Below are positions 12,282 to 21,586 of a stretch of 64,000 nucleotides of DNA, in pieces (positions within the stretch are counted from its first letter, which is position 1; each line of letters opens with the position of its first letter). The position numbers and the translations under genes are program-made. The DNA lies in NCBI GenBank assembly GCA_946811185.2, contig OX328107.1:13481565-13545564 (forward strand), read 5' to 3'. The notes beneath the pieces were generated by a model. It was not told the origin of the DNA. It ran no database searches and saw nothing but the letters and a program-made list of their open reading frames with translations. This DNA is from Hippopus hippopus. Its lineage: Eukaryota; Mollusca; Bivalvia; Cardiida; Cardiidae.

Positions 12282-12389
12282 GTTTTCAGGTGTTCAGGGA
12301 TGCACATATACCCTAACAACCCGCGTCAACCAGCCGACAAGGTAAATCCGCACTATGGCAGAATGAGGATGCCAACGAGTGAGACTTAG
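12282..12389 (+). CDS. Phospholipid phosphatase, terminal exon
   Basis: The acceptor is ccgtttcag, with a second possible cag eight bases later; only the first keeps phase 0 with the exon ending at 10412. The exon encodes a 35-residue hydrophilic tail starting VFRCSGMHIYP, rich in Pro, Arg and Asn, with the stop TAG at 12387. LPP proteins end in a short cytoplasmic tail after TM6, and this position and character fit that. The tail sequence itself is not conserved enough to assign a subtype. With 2504-2561 and 10224-10412 it gives about 117 residues of the protein's C-terminal part. A polyadenylation signal was not identified. Confidence 0.65.
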   Translation, partial: VFRCSGMHIYPNNPRQPADKVNPHYGRMRMPTSET

Positions 12390-12472
12390 CCAGGCCTGTT
12401 ATGTGAAACAAATTGTGAAACGGTATCATCGTGCATCGAACAATGTACACTTGTCCTACAGTCCAACCTGCA

Positions 12473-12702
12473 TTAACCCTTCTGCCACACAACCACGTGT
12501 TTTGATGACCCCCGATGATTTATTTTAAAACTTGTTGGAAAAGGAGAAAATGCTGGTAACCAGCATTTTCATTTTTTCCCGTAATGTTTCGTTCGTTTCA
12601 AAGTCAAATCTCATAATTTGAGCCACATTACCGGTATATTTCTCGTCTGCAAAAGTTTTGAATATGGACAAGTCTAAAGTTTTGTTGTCTGTTAAAGAGT
12701 TA
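12473..12702 (+). mobile_element. Family B MITE, full length
   Basis: Starts ttaacccttctgcc and ends gttaaagagtta; central palindrome gaaaatgctggtaaccagca. Confidence 0.8.
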
Positions 12703-12844
12703 GGCAATCGCAATATGGATGCTCGACGTCTGCTTGTTGAACTTTTTACCAAACAACAACATTTTGGACTGCTCCAAATTGAAAGCATTTCCAGACGACG
12801 GATTAAATGCGGCTTAAATAATGGACGTTAACTCTGAGAGCAGG

Positions 12845-12950
12845 AAACATTGTTGGATAAAAGAGAAAATGTTTATAATATTTTCTTCTTTCTCCGGCAA
12901 TGATTTCAAAAGCTTTCTTCCTTAGGGTCGTTAAAACACGGGCTGACACA
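12845..12950 (-). mobile_element. Family B MITE fragment
   Basis: Keeps the half-palindrome around agagaaaatg...tttctccgg and the phrase cttagggtcgttaaaacacg, in reverse orientation. Confidence 0.5.
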
Positions 12951-12952
12951 GT

Positions 12953-14947
12953 TGAGTTATAGTTCAACACGTTTGGGAATTCAGTGTAATTATGCTTGAT
13001 TAAGGCAGGCTGCTTGTTTAAAGTGGCATTTTTAGATTATTTTTATGCTTAGAATTATTTATTTATTTTTTTTTTTTGTCAAACCCGTAAAATACTGCAA
13101 TATATACATGTATATATATCTCTGCAAATGCAAAGAAACTGGAAGGTGATATGGTGTAATCAAAGGACTCAAAGTACGAAAAGCGGATATGCGGAACAGT
13201 ATTAAGCTATGATATGGTGTAATGAAAAATAAAATTTCAATTACGTGTATTACATGTACATGTACATGTATATGTATATAGCTAGTTGAATCAGCAAGGG
13301 TAAGGAAAGTCGAAGCGCACTAACTGTTATTCCATTACTCATAAAGGGGTAGCAATTAGATCCATCAATCTGACGTGGTTCTCTGCTGGTAAAAGATTTA
13401 GGACTGTTTATTATACTGCAAAGAAATTTCTTGCGATCTGATTGGATAATATGCCCCGAACATACAGTCATGTACACTGGCAAAATCCACATAAAAGCAG
13501 TTTCCCCTTTGAAGGTCCCGTATACATGACTACACTTTCAACACAACATCCAAAATGGCGGCGTCGACTGATACGAGCCGTCACAAGACAAACATAATGA
13601 GTAGCCTGCACCATATTATTTCTAGTTTACCGTGATGGTTGTCATTAAAGTGGAAAGAATGGATAATTTTTGAAAATAAATGAATATAGTTGCAAAATTA
13701 TCGTTTGCTGTCATTCTAAAACAAATACACGGGGTTAAAACGAGCCATCCCTTCGTCAGGTAAGTAAATTGTTAAGTGTCGAAACTCATTCATGTTAACG
13801 TTAAAAGGATAACCTAATGGTCGTTTTAGGTACCTAACGGTCGTTTACTTTTTGACAACAAATCATTAAAATGCATTGTTACTTACCTTGAAGTTGTATA
13901 AATCTATGTTTGAATAAAAATATGACGAATGTCTGTCGCGGTGACATCATCAAGTTCATCCACCAAACTGCACGTTTTACCAAGGTTTCAGTGACGTCAC
14001 TTTTCAATGACGTCACTTTTCCTTGAATTGGGGCACTCAGGAGGGAAATTCTATGTAGTCAGCGTACCCAATTCGTGAGGACATAAAACGGGGAAATTTC
14101 GCTGAATACACATTCGAATGGTAAATCTTTGCAGTATAATAAATTCGTTGTACGATCAGGTGGCAGGGGACTTGGAAGCTCGGGGTGACATATTCGCCAC
14201 AGCCGTGAACAAGTTTCCAAGTCACCTGCCACCTGACCGTAAAACTAATAATGTACACGTGCAGGACTGTATATACAGACGTGACAAAAACGAGGCCGGG
14301 GTGCACCAGCTAAAACTGAAAGTAGAATGAATAGAGCGCAAGCGTGTATGTCGGTATAATTGGTTCCGGTCAAACTGATAACAGAGTACAGACCAGCTAT
14401 TCAAAACTAGGAGTGAGCGCGCATGCGTTGTTACACATGATGTATTTGGTTCCGGCAAGTTCTATCACAGTAAGCGGGTTTGCTATACAAATCTGTTAAA
14501 AAGGTGTTAAATTGGCTTTCAGCAAAAAGGGGATGGTCGCTTTGCAATCGGTAGCTTCATCTATTTTTATGAGATCAGATATGACCTCGTTGTAGTTGTT
14601 TGAATATGATCGTACACAATCGATAAATGTTATTGACCACGTGACATTCCCGGAATAATTCTAGAAATGCTGACGCGAATTCCCTTTTCTTTTTTTTTTA
14701 GCGGCTAAGGAGAGCTTTAAGCATAATTTAGTTGCTTTAGCGCCAAAAATGATACTGATATCTTGTATTTTGTCATGCTTATGTTTCATAAAAATACCCG
14801 GGGAGGTTTATGATTTACAAGACTGTTTACATTCTTTACTTAACACCGCTCGTATTTTGTGAAATATTCTGGTAACTACAGCTTTGAAAAAGGAAACACT
14901 TGCGGGTTTATTTTGTCTTTCTGTCGTGCCAAATTTAAACTGTCTAA
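12953..14947. other. Intergenic, no recognised gene
   Basis: Contains a tacatg-repeat tract (about 13245-13280), a YY1-like start context caaaatggcggcg at 13550-13562 that could mark a promoter but opens only a 26-codon frame, and an imperfect hairpin between about 14155-14178 and 14213-14236 (caggtggcag arms). No splice-supported exon was found. Confidence 0.4.
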
Positions 14948-15155
14948 TTAATCCTAAAGCTGCTAGGCGCGACTCACTGACCTTTTACGGACACTGTATA
15001 TCAAGATCAGACGGAACAGAACGTGCAGTCTGATCTTTGATCTACACTGTCCGATAAGGAGATTTTTTTCCCAAAAGATAAGTTTGAAATATCATTATTC
15101 GGGTTTTTACTATCTGCTTGAAAGTTTTATTTAACTTATTTAGCAGGATAAGTGT
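14948..15155 (-). mobile_element. Family A MITE, full length
   Basis: Has gctgctaggcgcgactcact and the hairpin atcaagatcagacgg against gcagtctgatctttgatc; ends near agcaggataagtg. Confidence 0.7.
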
Positions 15156-15698
15156 TGGTTTATTTAGCCCTGAATGGTTAAGACAGTCTATCTTGCTCAA
15201 TCCCTTGTTCGACAAGACGGTCCAGTGTATAAGCCGTTGTCTGCGCATGTCATTTTCTTCGAAGATTCGGACTGTCTGCTTGATGCAACACTATCCTGTA
15301 AAGGATAAATATTAATACGTGGTGTGTAAACTAAAACTCGCCGCTAATAAAGTAGCAGTGGAGAAAATGGCTATAAACAATACCTCTGTGGAAAAATCTA
15401 ACCTGTTTTTCGCTCCAAATTTCTTAGAAATTTAATTATTTCAAATTGGAAAAATAGTTTTTACAAATACTTTTGTTTTACTGCACATCTTTGAATGCAG
15501 TTTCTAAATATAGACATTAGGGAAAACCAGGATTCGTGCAGGGTTTTTTCCACAAACTTATCAACAAGAAGTGTCTGGGCTTATACCGAAGCTATAACCC
15601 AAGCCTGTAGGGGCTGTTTTTATAAATGGCTGGTGCATAGGTTACATGTTAGCTGACTATAGCTGAATAAATCGTACCAGGACTTTTTCATTGAATAA

Positions 15699-16304
15699 CC
15701 CTACGTTTACGCCATGTTCCCAGAAGCCACGACAGCCCCGTTTGCCCGAAACGTGGTGTGCCGTGAGATTTTGTTCGTTTTTCCTCCATTTACCAAGTTT
15801 AGTTAAGTCTCTTTACGGTACCTCACGGCATCCGTGACAAGCCGTGGAGGGAACCCTACGTTTACACCATGTTCCCGGCAGCCACGTTTCTGAAAACCGT
15901 GGACAAAACAGGATTGACGTAATCATGAAAACGCAGAGGAACGGGATAAGCAAACTTGTCAGACCGTGATCGCCGGGGTAGCCGTGCCAGATTTTTTGAC
16001 TGTCAAAAAATTTGCCACGGCAGTCCCGGTGCTAATGAGAAACCTAACAGACCGTAACGGAACGGGTTGATCGTTGCGTTCTACCACGGCTTGATCGATA
16101 CCGGTGAAAAAAAGGCTTTCACGTCCAAACATGGATCGCCTCTGAGTCTTGTTACGGCTTGTTACTTGCTGGTAAGTTCTGATGCGATCAAGTTTGCTTA
16201 TCCCGTTCCTCTGCGTTGTATTACGTCAATCCCGTTTTGTACACGGTTGTCTGAAACGGGGCTGCCGTGGCTGCCGGGAACATGGTGTAACGTAGGGTAA
16301 ACAT
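15699..16304. mobile_element. Non-autonomous DNA transposon with ccctacgttaca termini
   Basis: The phrase ccctacgtttacaccatg followed by ttcccggcagccacg opens at 15854 and is mirrored by cgtggctgccgggaacatgg and tgtaacgtaggg at about 16266-16298. A second left end (15699, ccctacgtttacgccatg) suggests a nested or duplicated copy. No transposase frame is present. Confidence 0.65.
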
Positions 16305-16631
16305 TTATTTTAGTTTGAAATTCGAAGTCACGGTTGTCGTTTTGAAAAATAGTCCGGTTCTGTACACAGAATGCACAAATGAGATAGGTCTGTATTTGAA
16401 AAATGTCACCTAGCGGAAGATAATGGTGTATAAGCCTCCGTTCTTACACGGGGATAATCACGTTTTTTTTTTTCTTTCTCTCTCTTTTGTTACACAGCAC
16501 GAAAAAATAATTTAAATGTTAAGGTAAATGGCTATCTCTGTCTTTCATGGTTAATGTTATAGCTCGATCTATGCACCAGCTTTCACTGGGCTAGCATCTG
16601 AATTTTACAGAAGTAGACCTGCGCGTATATT

Positions 16632-16937
16632 TGAGCCATGCAATGTGAAAATAAGGTTTAATGCATCTGCTGTAAATATCGACTAGTGTCAGCCTTCGCA
16701 GTCTGCGCAACATGGGTCAAAACTTTTTCATTTTAGTATGTTTTTTGCATGTCCAACTACTTGTACCATTCTACCTCATAATTCAGCTGGTTGTTGGAGA
16801 AAATGCCCGATTTTATGAATCTTTTGATATGTGATGACGTGCTTGATATAGTGATGACGTGCTTGATATAGTGATGACGTGCTTGATATAGTGCATCCCG
16901 GAAATACATTAAACCCCCTTGTACCAGAACATGGCGC
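16632..16937 (+). mobile_element. Family C MITE
   Basis: Starts tgagccatgcaatgtgaaaa and ends gtaccagaacatggcgca. Inside, a 20-bp unit (tgatgacgtgcttgatatag) is repeated three times at about 16822-16882. Confidence 0.75.
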
Positions 16938-17293
16938 ATTTCTGAAATAAATTTCGAGAAAAAAAAGAAAACGTCTCTTTTTACGGAATAATGCAAGATG
17001 GAAAACCAAGAGTCCCCACTGTTTGCAACTTTTAAATGTCAGACTACCGCTGATTCTGCTCGGCAACGATGTTTTAAAGTTATATGCCAAGTGACAGGGG
17101 TTGATCAACCGTGAAAAGATTCATATCTGATCGTATGAGATACATTCTGAACCCAGACAATTAATTAAATTTACGTCCTACTTCAGATTATTTCAGTGGA
17201 CTTTTTCCCCAAATGATGGAAGGGAAAATTTCAAAATGGAGTCTAAAGACCGGAAGTCTAATCTTGAATCAGTACTCTCTGTTACGTACTAGG

Positions 17294-17533
17294 ATATGAG
17301 CCATGCTCTAGAAAAAGGGGTTTAATGCATCTCTGTGATGTATGATACCAAACCATTTAGTCGAACAATTGACTAAATCTCCAGGTTGATTGGTCCTTGG
17401 TTAGGCAGAAAATCTAAAGGTAGCAAAAAGTATGGACCCATGTCAGCCTGCGCGGACTGCGCAGGCTGTCATGACTCGATATTTTTTGCAGATCTATGTA
17501 TTAAGACCACTTTTCACAGAGCATGGCTCATAT
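17294..17533 (-). mobile_element. Family C MITE
   Basis: Starts tgagccatgctctag and ends cacagagcatggctca. The hairpin gtcagcctgcgcggactgcg with its complement gcaggctg lies near the right end. Confidence 0.8.
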
Positions 17534-17635
17534 ATTTCCCCAAACACGTTAAAAAATGCTTTTTTTGGATTCTGATTTTGAAAATGGGAAAGTCCATTTG
17601 AGCAATCAATTTAAAGTAATGAACGTTTAAAGGTC

Positions 17636-17860
17636 CGACCCTTTACCAAACAATTCCGTGTTTTAACGATCCTGAGGATGCAGACTTTTGAAAATATTAC
17701 GGGAAAAGGAGAAAGACAGCATTTTCTCCTTTCCCCAAAATGTTTTCAAAAGTCTTCCTTGTCAGGATCGTATGATGGATGTGTTTCGTAAGGCGTTTGA
17801 ACGCTTAACGTTCATTACGTTGAATTGCCTTACAAATGCTTTCCTGGAGTTTCTTTTACT
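17636..17860 (+). mobile_element. Family B MITE, diverged
   Basis: ccctttaccaaacaattccg, then ggagaaagacagcattttct with a shortened palindrome, then ccttgtcaggatcg. Confidence 0.6.
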
Positions 17861-18264
17861 AGTGCTTTGCGCAATATTTCCCACGCCACTGCCTACTTTC
17901 CAACGAAACCATCGTCGAAGCAATGAGCAGCAGCGAGACTGAAATGAATCATGTCGCAAGGACTATTATTAATCTTCCTCGGAAAGAAATTGACCGTGCC
18001 TCGGATTCGAAGCACCGATCCCCGCTTTCAAACCATGTTCGTTACCGACCGAGCTATCGGCCTCAAACTGAAGCACTGAATTATTGTTTGGGCCCTTTGA
18101 GCACGATACGCTAACATCCTTATACCATTTTGGTTGCTTTAGTGTAAGAAACCACTTGTTTAATCAGTTGTGATGGTCAAGCTATAGCCATTAAATAGGT
18201 GTCTTGAATTGAAATCTTTTCCAATAACACTCCACAACCTTCTCATTTACTGTAATTTTTCAGC

Positions 18265-18482
18265 GATTAGACCCAGGTCAGCCTTCGCAGTCCTCGCAGG
18301 CCGAACTGGCTGGATACTTTTTGCTTCTTGTAAATTTTCTTTGTGTCGAAGGACCAGTGTAACTCATGATACACATGGTTGTTATACAACATGGATTTTA
18401 TTTATCCGTAATAATGCGATGACTTGCTTGATATGATACATCATAAAAATTCATTAACCGCCCTTTTTTAGAGCACGACTCA
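18265..18482 (+). mobile_element. Family C MITE, 5' truncated
   Basis: From the hairpin region (cccaggtcagccttcgcag) through ttaaccgccct to the end tagagcacgactca. Confidence 0.65.
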
Positions 18483-18486
18483 CTTA

Positions 18487-18800
18487 GTGGCAATCCGAGC
18501 CCGGTAACTTGGTCGGTTATGTTCAGGGTTTTAAATCCAAGGTTCGCTTGTTCGATCCCCAACAGGGCATAAATTCTTCAAGTATTCATGATAGTCCTTG
18601 CGACAGGATTCTTTCTTCGCTCTCTTCGCTGAACATTGTTTCAACGACCTTCATATGGAAAAGGAGCCAATGGCTTGGAAACAATTTTTTGCAGGGTATT
18701 ATTAAAAGAATTTCCATGAAAGTATGGATAGGTGCATTGATGCCTTGATATAAATGAATTAATGTTGCAAACGGCGTTAAACACCGAGCAAACAATTGAA
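18487..18800 (+). mobile_element. tRNA-derived SINE (mollusc V-SINE-like)
   Basis: A B box-like gttcgcttgttcgatcccc lies near 18540, the body carries atgatagtccttgcgacagg, and the 3' end is gcaaacggcgttaaacaccg followed by an A-rich tail. The Polinton is inserted about 15 bp beyond this tail. Confidence 0.7.
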
Positions 18801-18813
18801 AAAAAAACTCAAT

Positions 18814-18819
18814 GGCGCC
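18814..18819. repeat. Polinton target-site duplication, left
   Basis: GGCGCC directly before the element's first base; the same six bases follow the last base at 32009-32014. Six bp is the usual Polinton target duplication. The hexamer is its own reverse complement, so it could also be read as part of the TIR. Confidence 0.85.
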
Positions 18820-18829
18820 AGTAGTATAG

Positions 18830-18880
18830 GACGCGTCTACACGGATCTGACAGGCCTGGTCAGATCCGTATAGACACGTC
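18830..18880. repeat. Near-terminal hairpin in left TIR
   Basis: The two arms, gacgcgtctacacggatctgac and its near complement (two mismatches), surround the loop aggcctg. The same structure occurs at 31948-31998, each starting about 10 bp from the element end. It could serve end recognition or replication. Confidence 0.8.
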
Positions 18881-19059
18881 CCTGTAGAGCCCTACGCTAC
18901 CTACCCTACAGAGAATTTGTCTCAGTTTGCCTACCCTGAAAGAATTTACATTATATCACTTCTACAAAAAATACCCAGTTTGCCTACCCTGAGGGGAATT
19001 TTTCTGCAATTAAAGGCTAAGTGACGGCCAAAAATGACACATTTTCTATTGTCAATCTT

Positions 19060-19655
19060 CTTTTCTCTCTAAAAGCCTGATCACTGAGTTGGACTTAGTT
19101 TTTTTACCCATATGCTTTTAGGATTGCTTTATTGTTTACTTCTATCCACTACTTGGCCTTTAAGTGGTTTCTCTCTCTCTAAAAGCCTGAGCACTGAGTT
19201 GGACTTAGTTTTTTTTACCCATATGCTATTAGGATTGCTTTATTGTTTACTTCTATCCACTACTTGACCTTTAAGTGGTTTCTCTCTCTAAAAGCCTGAG
19301 CACTGAGTTGGACTTAGTTTTTTATCCTATGAATGATTTTTTTCTCTAAAAGCTTGAGCACTGAGTTGGACTTAGTTTTTTCTGCATCTATGGATGATTT
19401 CTCTTTCTAAAAGCCTGACCCTTGAGTTGGACTTAGTTTTTTTCACCCTATGGATGATTTCTCTTTCTAAATGCCTAACCATTGAGTTGAACTTAGTTTT
19501 TTCTGCATCTATGAATGATTTCTCTAAAAAAAGCCTGATCACTGAGTAGGATATTTGCAATTAAAGGCTAGGTGACGACCAAAAAATGACACATTTTCTA
19601 TTGTCAATCTTTTTTTCTCTCTAAAAGCCTGATCACTGAGTTGGACTTAGACTTT
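19060..19655. repeat. Tandem array in left TIR (about 60-110 bp units)
   Basis: Eight or so units share aaaagcctgagcactgagtt followed by ggacttag, starting near 19069, 19178, 19288, 19346, 19408, 19468, 19527 and 19621. Early units are about 110 bp, later ones about 60 bp. The right TIR has only two (31622-31765). Short reading frames here are repeat artefacts. Confidence 0.85.
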
Positions 19656-19679
19656 TTTCTGAGTTTTTTTACTCTTTGG

Positions 19680-20000
19680 AGTGTAACTCTCTGGAGTGTA
19701 ACTCTTTGGAGTGTAACTCTTCTAAAAGAAAGAAGTTTGACAATTTGAAGAAATGACAATTTTGAAGATAGAACTTTCGTGGTAATGGTTAGTCCTGAAA
19801 AGGACTGTTGGGTTAGCTCTGAAAAGAGCTGTGACAATTTGAAGAAATGACAACTTGAAGATAGAACTTTCGTCTGACAACTTGAAGATAGAACTTTCGT
19901 CTGACAACTTGAAGAAATGACAATTTGAAGAAAAGATAGAACTTTCGTCTGACAATTTGAAGAAATGACAATTTGAAGATAGAACTTTCGTGGTAAATGG
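19680..20000. repeat. Second tandem array in left TIR
   Basis: Short units tctggagtgtaactct (about 19680-19730) and tgacaatttgaagaaatgac with gatagaactttcgtc (about 19738-19998), several copies each. The right TIR has a contracted version at about 31480-31605. Confidence 0.8.
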
Positions 20001-20066
20001 TTAGTCCTGAAAAGGACTGTTGGGTTAGCTCTGAAAAGAACTGTTGGGTTAGCCCTGAAAAGGGCT
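19791..20066 (-). terminator. Histone-type 3' stem-loops, five copies
   Basis: On the minus strand, downstream of the 101-codon gene, five 16-nt hairpins occur at 20066-20051, 20042-20027, 20018-20003, 19830-19815 and 19806-19791. Examples are agcccttttcagggct and agctcttttcagagct. They match the histone mRNA stem-loop core (YYYUHHUNARRR), with the basal G-C pair replaced by A-U. Trailing sequences include aaccca and aacca. The first lies about 50 nt after the stop codon. Confidence 0.6.
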
Positions 20067-20117
20067 GTTTTGTTTTGGAGGCTGTGTTTTTTCGTCTCAC
20101 GTTGTTTTTTTCCACTT

Positions 20118-20423
20118 CTAATGACAGCATCCGAAATTCGCTTGGCAAGTGGGGCATGCTTCAACTCTTTTTCTGATTACCATTGCTCCATTACCGAAAG
20201 TAATCTTCCTCCCAAATTCGATATCAACCAAAATGACATCCGGTGTTGTCTTTAAAAATAGTTGAACTAATCTTTCGCCGAGATCTTTGTATGTCTGTGT
20301 TATACGTTGTAGTTGGTTTTGTTCCTCCTCTCCTACGAAATGAGTGTTTAGTTGTAATAACTGTTGACCTGCATTTAGATATTCTTGGAGAGCCTCACGT
20401 AGTTGATAATTTATCTCCTCCAT
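20118..20423 (-). CDS. TIR-borne small protein, 101 aa, intact copy
   Basis: I do not recognise this protein. It begins MEEINYQLREALQEYLNAG, is rich in Gln/Glu/Leu and probably helical to residue 60, has a short beta-like stretch (PDVILVDIEFG, 61-71), and ends with four Cys (CPTC and a final CC). The Met at 20423 is preferred over the longer frame from 20660 because a TATA box (tataaaaccc, minus strand, 20520-20511) lies about 90 nt upstream. That box and its surroundings are conserved at the right TIR copy. Histone-like stem-loops follow the stop. Being in the TIR, the gene is present at both element ends, like duplicated ITR genes of some large DNA viruses. The terminal Cys cluster may bind zinc, but this is unproven. 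Confidence 0.65.
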   Translation of the reverse strand: MEEINYQLREALQEYLNAGQQLLQLNTHFVGEEEQNQLQRITQTYKDLGERLVQLFLKTTPDVILVDIEFGRKITFGNGAMVIRKRVEACPTCQANFGCCH

Positions 20424-20510
20424 ATTGATACTGCTTCCGAATATTGATACTGCTTTCGAAGTGTTCGTTAGCTGAGAGTCAAAAAATGATGAATGTATGG
20501 AAATAACGCT

Positions 20511-20520
20511 GGGTTTTATA
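20511..20520 (-). promoter_or_regulatory. TATA box of the left TIR gene
   Basis: tataaaaccc followed by agcgttatttcc on the minus strand; the same block occurs at 30934 before the right copy. A related plus-strand block (tttaaaacccagcgatattt) lies at about 20692, making 20424-20736 look like a divergent promoter region. Confidence 0.6.
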
Positions 20521-20710
20521 CGTTTAAGGAGGATTGAAATTTTTAAAGAGCGCGGACCTGACGGGAAACACCAGGATTGTACTGTGTGACACTGAGTTAG
20601 GAGTGGTAAAAACAGCATGAAACGCCAACGCGGGAAAAACATAGGAAAAAATGACGTCATGAGTCAATCAGTTCAACCCTCCTGTAAAGCTTTAAAACCC
20701 AGCGATATTT

Positions 20711-21289
20711 TTACATAAAATCATATTTGTTCCAGTATGGTTCGAATTCTTGTCTGCCCCCACTGCGCAAGCAGATGTCTGATAGAGTGTGGGAAATGTT
20801 TTGCCATACTTTTTTACCCTTGTGTTTTGTTGATTTGCAAAAGAAACAGTTCTTTGTTACTCGTTTTTTCTTCTTTTCGTTGTTTTGCTTTTTCTCCTCT
20901 TTTAGATCCAAAGTTTGTTGTTTTCTTAGATTATCGCTTGTAGATATTTTTTTCTCTGCCTGTTCTGTTATTTTGCAGATTTTTGAATCGGTGATATCCG
21001 TTGTGTCGGACTGCATGTCTACGGTCTGATTTTCAATCGGTGATATTGTAGTCTGTAGTGAACTTGTTTTCCATGTATTTTCGTTGTAGAATGAATTTAG
21101 TGTCCCGACGAATTTCGTATGTTGGAGACCGACAACGTTGTAAAACGATGGTGAAATTTCGATGTCATGACTGTGTGGGTTCACGTAGACAAAAAAACAA
21201 ATGTTCCTGTCTGATTTTCTTTTTTGGACAATTTCTGGACCAATGTCCTGCTTCGTTGCACGTAAAACAAATATTTGTTCTCTCACCAT
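20711..21289 (-). CDS. Polinton accessory protein, 192 aa, unknown
   Basis: Unrecognised. The N-terminal half (1-80) has mixed alpha/beta character. Residues 85-145 are Ser/Thr/Lys/Glu-rich and look disordered, with a KKKKR stretch that could be a nuclear localisation signal. A CFFC motif follows, with further His and Cys downstream (through about residue 172), so a zinc site is possible. A TATA-like tttataaatag lies about 70 nt upstream (21368-21358, minus strand). It is read divergently from the polB remnant and in tandem with the TIR gene. In related elements this left position can hold fast-changing accessory genes, so a host-interaction role is possible but unsupported here. A 68-codon frame on the opposite strand (20737-20943) was considered and set aside. 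Confidence 0.55.
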   Translation of the reverse strand: MVREQIFVLRATKQDIGPEIVQKRKSDRNICFFVYVNPHSHDIEISPSFYNVVGLQHTKFVGTLNSFYNENTWKTSSLQTTISPIENQTVDMQSDTTDITDSKICKITEQAEKKISTSDNLRKQQTLDLKEEKKQNNEKKKKRVTKNCFFCKSTKHKGKKVWQNISHTLSDICLRSGGRQEFEPYWNKYDFM

Positions 21290-21368
21290 TCATCCGATAT
21301 CGTTTGTCGAGCGTCGCTTGATCTAAAACTCTGTAGCTGATAGTACAGCGTATAGAGCTATTTATAAA

Positions 21369-21586
21369 AAAAAAAAAGCTTTACTACTAGACGCTGACGT
21401 AGTGTACCTCTACCCAATGGTCTATTTATAGCAACAGACGCTAACTATTGTGATCTAAGCCCCTGTCACACTAAACGGCGTTTCCACTGAGTTGCCACGG
21501 TGTTGTTTAAGTTCCCAGAGTACCAAGAGATCGCAGGAAAAATGCGAAGCTCCCGTGGCCTATTATCGCGTTCCTGATGTTGATGA
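21369..21586. other. Junction upstream of truncated polB
   Basis: Contains a plus-strand TATA-like ctatttatag near 21424-21433 and no coding match. This is where the missing N-terminal part of polB should begin, so a deletion breakpoint is expected between here and 21587. Confidence 0.4.

Larger units (their letters stand above)
18820..20575. repeat. Left terminal inverted repeat
   Basis: Matches the reverse complement of about 30885-32008. It is about 630 bp longer than its partner because two internal tandem arrays (19060-19655 and 19680-20000) are expanded. It includes a terminal hairpin, the arrays, histone-like stem-loops, and an intact copy of a small gene with its TATA box. Confidence 0.9.

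Noticed and set aside
13550..13630. Gene start at the caaaatggcggcg context
   Set aside because: Only 26 codons follow and no donor site keeps a frame open.
19604..20164. Minus-strand frame of 186 codons in the left TIR
   Set aside because: Its peptide is made of the short tandem units and stem-loops; the true gene ends at 20118.
20737..20943. Plus-strand 68-codon frame starting with CPHC...CGKC, with a TATA-like block upstream
   Set aside because: It lies antisense to the longer 192-codon frame, loses any pattern after residue 25, and becomes hydrophobic low-complexity; kept only as an alternative.
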